Of a DNA stretch of 64,000 bases, positions 58,828 to 64,000 are shown piece by piece. The notes beneath the pieces are model-generated. The model had not been told where the DNA came from and made no database searches. It saw only the letters and a program-made list of their open reading frames with translations. The stretch covers positions 1,428,501-1,492,500 of the forward strand of contig JAIVEN010000003.1 in NCBI GenBank assembly GCA_026686845.1. Direction: 5' to 3'. The first letter of the stretch is position 1. Each line of letters opens with the position of its first letter. Origin of the DNA: Adenanthera pavonina (taxonomy: Eukaryota; Streptophyta; Magnoliopsida; Fabales; Fabaceae). The position numbers and the translations under genes are program-made.

Positions 58828-61800
58828 TTATTTGCTGGGTACAAGATTGTGAGAAATAGGAACAACGAATAAATCATTCTTTCTTCTCATTGACGTTCCA
58901 AAACACTCAACCATGTCTAGAGATTCATGAGTTGTTCCAAAGGGAAGTTCCCAATCAAAATAGTAGAGTAAGAGTGCAAGAGGAAGCTCAATATTAGCTA
59001 TGCCATAATTCATGCCTGGACAGATCCTCTTTCCAGCACCAAAAGGAATGTACTCAAAATGATATCCTTTGTAATCAATGGGGGAATTCAAGAACCTCTC
59101 TGGCAAAAACCTCTCTGGCTCACTCCAATATTTGGGATCTCTTTCAATTGCCCATGCATTCACAAAGATTGTGGTTCCTTTAGGTATTGTGTATCCATTG
59201 ACCTCAACACTTTCTAGACACTCTCTTGGGAGGAGGAAAGGAGCAGGTGGGTGTAATCTCAGAGTTTCTTTGATGACTGCTTTAAGATACTCAAGTTTTG
59301 AAAGATCTGTTTCATCGGCTTGTCCTCCTTTGTCTCCAAGAACTTGTCTAACTTCTGATTGTGCCCTTTTCATGACTCTAGGGTTTCTTATCAATTCTGA
59401 AATGGCCCATTCAAAAGTTGTGGATGATGTCTCGCTTCCACCAATGAACATGTCCTATATACATAAAATAAATGCATCAAACTTACATGTCTTGGATGTA
59501 TAGAAAAAACATAAACATGTAAAGAAAAAATCCACACACACACACACATATATATAGAGATGTATACAATATCACTATAGATATGGCATCTAAACTCAAC
59601 TTTTAGTCCATTTTACTTTTGTTGGTAAATACTTATGTAAGTATAAGTTGTATCCTTATCTATTGGACCAACTTTTATTGGCAATTTAATTATACATTAA
59701 CAGATGCAATGCTATCCTTTGAACTATAATCATACAAAACCAAACCCAATTGTGGTTAGTTATAAGTAGAAATGAGGAGCATACTAACCAGAATAATAGC
59801 CTTGATGTTGTCCTTTGATAGTGGATATTCAAGGGCACCATGATCTTTCAGATTCAGAAGAACATAAAGAAGACGATCTTTGTCACTTTCTTCAACAATC
59901 CTACTCGTTGCCCCTCTGATGATGTTCTCAAGGATCACATCGATTTTCCGATGAGTATCCTCTATTACGTGCTTCATTCCACTGATCAAATGAAGCCACT
60001 TGTGTGAAGGGAATAGATCCACAACAGTGAAACCTACGGCTTGCTTCATAACTTCTTTAATCAAAGTGATAAATGCTTCTTGGTCCTCGCATTTCTCACC
60101 AAAAGCTGCCCTCCCAGTTACCGTATATGTCATGGAGAAAATCTCGTCACTAAGGTTGACACTTGATCCAGCCCTTTTAGAAAGATACCTGGTATACAGA
60201 AAAGAAATAACAAATTCATGTATTGAACTCTACAAAAATAATTTAATAATGTCGTCATTCATTAGTATCAATGATCTCATGTACTATATCATATATACAG
60301 GTTGTGGAAATTTTTAAAGATTTAATTTTGCCTTAGTATATGCAGAGTTTGAAGCTTGCAGACATACTAATTACAATTTATCCACTATATATTAATTAAT
60401 TAGAGTTTTTTGTTAGAAATGAGCATGTCACATATGGTTTTCAAAAGCCAGATTTGTAACCTGCAAGTTGTTGTGAAATTTTGTAAATAATGGGTGACAA
60501 GTTTAAAACATGTAATATAGTGTGTAATTAGATATTTTAAAATTCAGGAATTCTTGGTTTTAATAGGGATGTTTATTTATAAGGTAGTACAATAATTTTT
60601 TTCCTCATGGCTTTGGGAATGTTAGAGCCAGCCTTCGAGAATATGGGCAAACCTTATGTGATGATCTTGGTCCAAGTTGGCACAAGAGTGTCTCGTTTTA
60701 GGCTGAATAAAATCTAAATTAAGAATTCAAATTGGCTAATTCATTATTTAGAAGAAAGATAAAAGACTAGTGAGGGAGCTTGTTGAGGTGGACCAAGATT
60801 CAGGGATTCCACTTCTCAGGAAAGGTGGGACACCTCCCATCGCAAGTGCCATAGTCTCACCCCTATGAGCAGGACCTACTTGGGACTCGGTTTGAGGCTT
60901 AACCTAAACTGGGAGAAATGTTTTTGGTCATACTATCCTGACGTCATATGTTGTTTCAACTAGAATGCTTTTTATTAGATTTTGATATGCATGTACTTAT
61001 AAGTAAATGTCCCTTTATGTGGGCAGAGTTAGGGCGGACTTGCATTTGGTGATTTGCACCCCATCCATGCTTATTGTTGAGAAAGAATCTAGACCGTCCA
61101 GCTTTAATTTGAACAGTCCAAATTTTTAATTTTTTATTTTAATTTTTTATTTTAATAATAATATTTTTTTCAAAAATAATATTTATAAAATTATTTTTAT
61201 TTTATTAAATATAAAATAAAAATATAATTAAATCTAAACAATTAAATTTGATCTGGACGAAAATATAATTAAATCTAAACACTTAAATTTGATCTGGAGG
61301 AACCAGGGGTATTATGAGTAGACGAACCAGGGGTATTATGAGTAGAGTGTGCTCATCAGATAACATATCTGATGAGCACGGAATGTGCTCTCAGTTAGGG
61401 CAGCGGCACTAATTTCTTGAGTCACGGGAACTGCAAAAGACGAAAACTATTGAATTGCACATCTATGTGACTACAAAATGACATCTAGCGGTACCCATGG
61501 GGACCAGAATTCTCTGCAGTTAACGTATGACTGCAATAGTACATTCATTGGATACCAACCGTTGATATAATCTCTCTGTTCTCACCTTGCCATGTGTCTC
61601 TCTCTGTTTTTTTTTGACAAAAATAAAAACCAAAACGCTGTGCTTTGTATTTTTTTTTTTTAATCTCATACCCGTTTTTCATCAGAGTATATAGAAATTC
61701 ATTTTCTTGACAGGACGAGATCGTGTTATTGGGTCAAGTCAAATGAACATCCAATCATCAATTCCAAGCTTTTATGACAGAAATAACAACACACTTGAAA

Positions 61801-62928
61801 TTAATCACTCTACACAGGAGACTGATGAATCATTTTCCATTCCTGAAAATTGCAATCTCAAGGGGGTTCAACGGTCAGGCGAAAATAGAAAGGCCTTCCC
61901 ACGGAGAAGGACATCACAAGCGTCAAGGAGGATGGTGGCTTTTTTTTTTTTTGAAGGTTAGAGAGACACGTGGCAATCTACAAAGGGATGGATTAAATTG
62001 AGTCACCTGTTACAGTCATTTGCTAACAGGTCCCACACACTTCCTAGCAGTGAAAATGAGAAAATGTAAACAATTAAATTTAAATCTCACAACGAGCAAC
62101 AGAAAAAGTTCATGAGGCCAAGCCCAAAAGAAGGCAAACAAAAATGCATTACAAGTCTCTTGAATATTGATTTTATTTGAGATTTCATTTTACTTTATTT
62201 ACTTTCGATTCAGTCCTCAAATTCTACTACCTCGGTTTCACTTTTTTCATTATTTAGTTTCAAATGAACCCTGAAAAGTGAAATTTAATGAAAAAGTAAT
62301 AGCCTATATTGAATCCAATAATAAAGTCAAGGAATAAGGGTGTTACTGAAACCTGAAATAAATTTAAAGAACTACTAGTATATATTAGCAGGAAACTAAT
62401 AATACAATAATAATAATGATGATGACAAAGTGTCTACCTCATGAGATTCATGGCCTCTTCTTCCCTAATGGAGTAGAAGGATCGAACCCTCTTAACACTT
62501 AGAAGCTCCAAGGCGCAAATTTTCCTGAGTTGCTTCCAATAGCCTCCGTAAGGCGCAAAGGAAACGTTGGAGAAGCCATAAGCCACAACATCAGCTCCGA
62601 TGAAGCGAGGCCTCTGAGCGAAGGCGTTTTCATGGGTTTTCAGAACCTCCCTGGCTACTTCTGCGGAAGAAACCACCATTGCTGACATCTCTCCCAGCTT
62701 CAGGTGCATCAGAGGTCCATACTTCTCCGACAGATGTCTGAGTCTGTGGTGGGGGAGGCGGCCATCAAGTTGGTGGATGTTTCCGATGATCGGAAGCTTC
62801 CATGGCCCTGGGGGAAGGTTGGTGGAGGTTTTTCTGGATCTGGTTTTGGATGCTTTGAGGATCAGTGAGGTGAAGATGATGAAACTGAGAAAGAAGAAAA
62901 AGGAAGATGCTAGGAAGAGATTCTCCAT
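58828..62928 (-). CDS. P450-6: intact CYP71D-like cytochrome P450 (505 aa)
   Basis: Exons 62438-62928, 59789-60188 and 58828-59454 join in frame with GT/AG borders. Anchor MENLFLASSFFFFLSFIIFT, hinge NLPPGPWKLP, WKQLRKICALELLS, I-helix IGGSETSSTT with the usual Glu, K-helix ETLR (360-363), PERF, and haem loop FGAGKRICPG with Cys442. A microsomal monooxygenase, expected to depend on P450 reductase; substrate not predictable. The extra intron lies after EEEAMNLM (phase 2), shared with P450-5 but not with P450-2/-3. Intron 1 is 2.2 kb and carries a long-TIR element. A CTATAAATATAAAA box lies about 57-70 bp upstream of the ATG. It is the only intact member of its subgroup here, so probably the one that keeps the function. 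Confidence 0.93.
61080..61395. repeat. Short tandem duplications and a 13-bp perfect hairpin in P450-6 intron 1
   Basis: An approximately 41-bp unit ending TAAATTTGATCTGGA occurs twice (about 61217-61300), then AACCAGGGGTATTATGAGTAG occurs twice (about 61300-61346). It is followed by GTGCTCATCAGAT, a 5-nt loop and its exact inverse (61349-61379). Confidence 0.75.
61499..62034. mobile_element. Long-TIR DNA element in P450-6 intron 1, with a short ORF
   Basis: The left arm (about 61510-61605) and the right arm (about 61960-62034, inverted) share TTGCCAYGTGTCTCTC, a TGACTGYAA block and similar flanking text. T-runs lie just inside both arms. The centre is less AT-rich and holds an 84-codon plus-strand frame (61707-61961) with RSGENRKAFPRRRTSQASRR near its end. 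No transposase. A Mutator-like carrier with captured host DNA is possible; the target duplication is not resolved. Confidence 0.5.
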
Positions 62929-62983
62929 GGGAAACTCAAGGAGAGTATATCTTTTTGGCTCTACGTTTTTCTAGGCCTGAGGG

Positions 62984-62998
62984 TTTTATATTTATAGT
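62984..62998 (-). promoter_or_regulatory. TATA box of P450-6
   Basis: Minus strand ACTATAAATATAAAA, 56-70 bp before the ATG at 62928, a normal spacing for a plant core promoter with a short 5' UTR. Confidence 0.65.
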
Positions 62999-62999
62999 A

Positions 63000-64000
63000 T
63001 CACGTAGAAATTGAGACCTTTCTTCAACTTACGTTCAGAGAAAATGACCTGTTTAATCAGTTCCAACGACAAAAAAAAAATAACAACAGAATTTTTTTGG
63101 TGAAAAAAAAAAACAGAAGTCATGGTAAATAAAATTATTTGTATAAAAAAATTACATTCGGGAATTTTATTCGTACGTAGTAAGTAAGGAAGTAGAATAA
63201 AAGTGTGGATTCGAAATGACTTAACAAGCCATGGATTTCAAATATAAACAACGATACACGGATTTCTAGCTACTATGGAAAATTGCTCTAAAATATCATG
63301 AAGATATTTTGAAGATGATATCTTAATTTGCTTTAATTCGAGAAGACCACCGTAGTCTCTAATCGGAAATGAAGTTTTTATATAAAAAGACCCAAATGCT
63401 CCTACTTATAAATAAACAGGCATCAGTTGTAAATATACAACCATTAGTTACAAATAAATACTATTCAAATGAGTTGCCTCGGGGTAGTGGGTAGTGAACA
63501 TGTAATCACACAAGGATTAATTGTAAATACATGAGGATGAGGGGGGCATGTGGATTTTTTCACCTAAAAATCTTATTTCCAATTAGATATTATTGTAGTT
63601 TTATGAAATTAGAGAAAATTAAGGTATTATTTTGGAAATACTTCATTTATAAGCAAATTTTTGGAGGGGATGATTAAGTCCAAAATATAAGAAAAAATGT
63701 AAGTAATAAATGTAATATTTTAAAAAAATACACATAATTAATGAGTATTAATTTATCTAGTATAAAGGGAAAAAAACCATTAATTAAAGATGTTTTTAGA
63801 ACAAAAAATGAGAGTATGTTTTACCATGATAAGATTAAGTGCAAAGTAATTTTTTTAATATTGCAGACGGGCGATCGAGAATACCTCCAAATGTTGGTAT
63901 TTTAGGGAATTATCCTTTTGGATTATTACCCAGCTAAAAAAATAATTATTTATCATTGCAAACGCGGGACTCGCGGGAGAAGCCCATTCCATTTCATGAG
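63000..64000. other. Upstream spacer of P450-6
   Basis: AT-rich. No gene, RNA gene or mobile element recognised. Confidence 0.4.

Noticed and set aside
1..64000. A biosynthetic gene cluster
   Set aside because: Only P450s are present; no terpene synthase, transferase or other pathway enzyme, so a tandem P450 array is the safer description.

Overview
This is a eudicot plant nuclear window. The evidence is AT-rich intergenic DNA, spliced genes with GT/AG introns, Ty3/gypsy and Ty1/copia LTR retrotransposons, a plant-type LINE tail, MITEs, and a tandem array of CYP71-clan cytochrome P450 genes that look like the CYP71D group. I cannot name the genus. No rRNA, tRNA, CRISPR or bacterial feature was seen.

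Backbone: every P450 locus reads on the minus strand. Three loci are open over their whole length. P450-2 (10251-14596) encodes 503 aa, P450-3 (16813-19288) 507 aa and P450-6 (58828-62928) 505 aa; each has three exons. The rest are wrecks: P450-1 (exon 1 only, split by a LINE tail, about 299-1500), P450-4 (41725-51738, split by a copia element), P450-5 (54188-56633, nonsense codons, a frameshift and a dead splice donor), a terminal relic (56860-57215), and an intron-only ghost (39755-41390) that now carries a 1.4-kb piece of an EMS1-like receptor gene. P450-2/-3 and P450-5/-6 form two subgroups with different exon-1 introns. Their substrate cannot be read from sequence, and no terpene synthase or other pathway gene lies in the window.

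Left flank (about 2200-6142, minus): an unrecognised nuclear-looking coiled-coil protein gene in which an internal phase-1 exon has been tandemly duplicated. 6400-10250 is AT-rich spacer with a decayed LTR fragment and a long-TIR element.

Centre (19466-33747): a 14.3-kb Ty3/gypsy element of Tat/Ogre type on the minus strand, with a perfect 5-bp target duplication. It has an extra ORF1 upstream of gag, a gag-protease ORF with a G-patch, RT-RNase H, and a second RNase H followed by integrase. All parts carry stops or frameshifts. Its 3' non-coding part holds a striking array of 14 alternating hairpin units. The element landed 178 bp upstream of the P450-3 start codon in the same orientation, so its 3' LTR now sits as that gene's upstream region.

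Right of it: spacer with a foldback element (35789-36594) and repeated segments; the EMS1-like ghost; P450-4 with its 5.1-kb copia insertion (46114-51189); then P450-5, the relic, a hAT-type MITE, and the intact P450-6, whose first intron holds a long-TIR element. The last 1 kb shows no gene.
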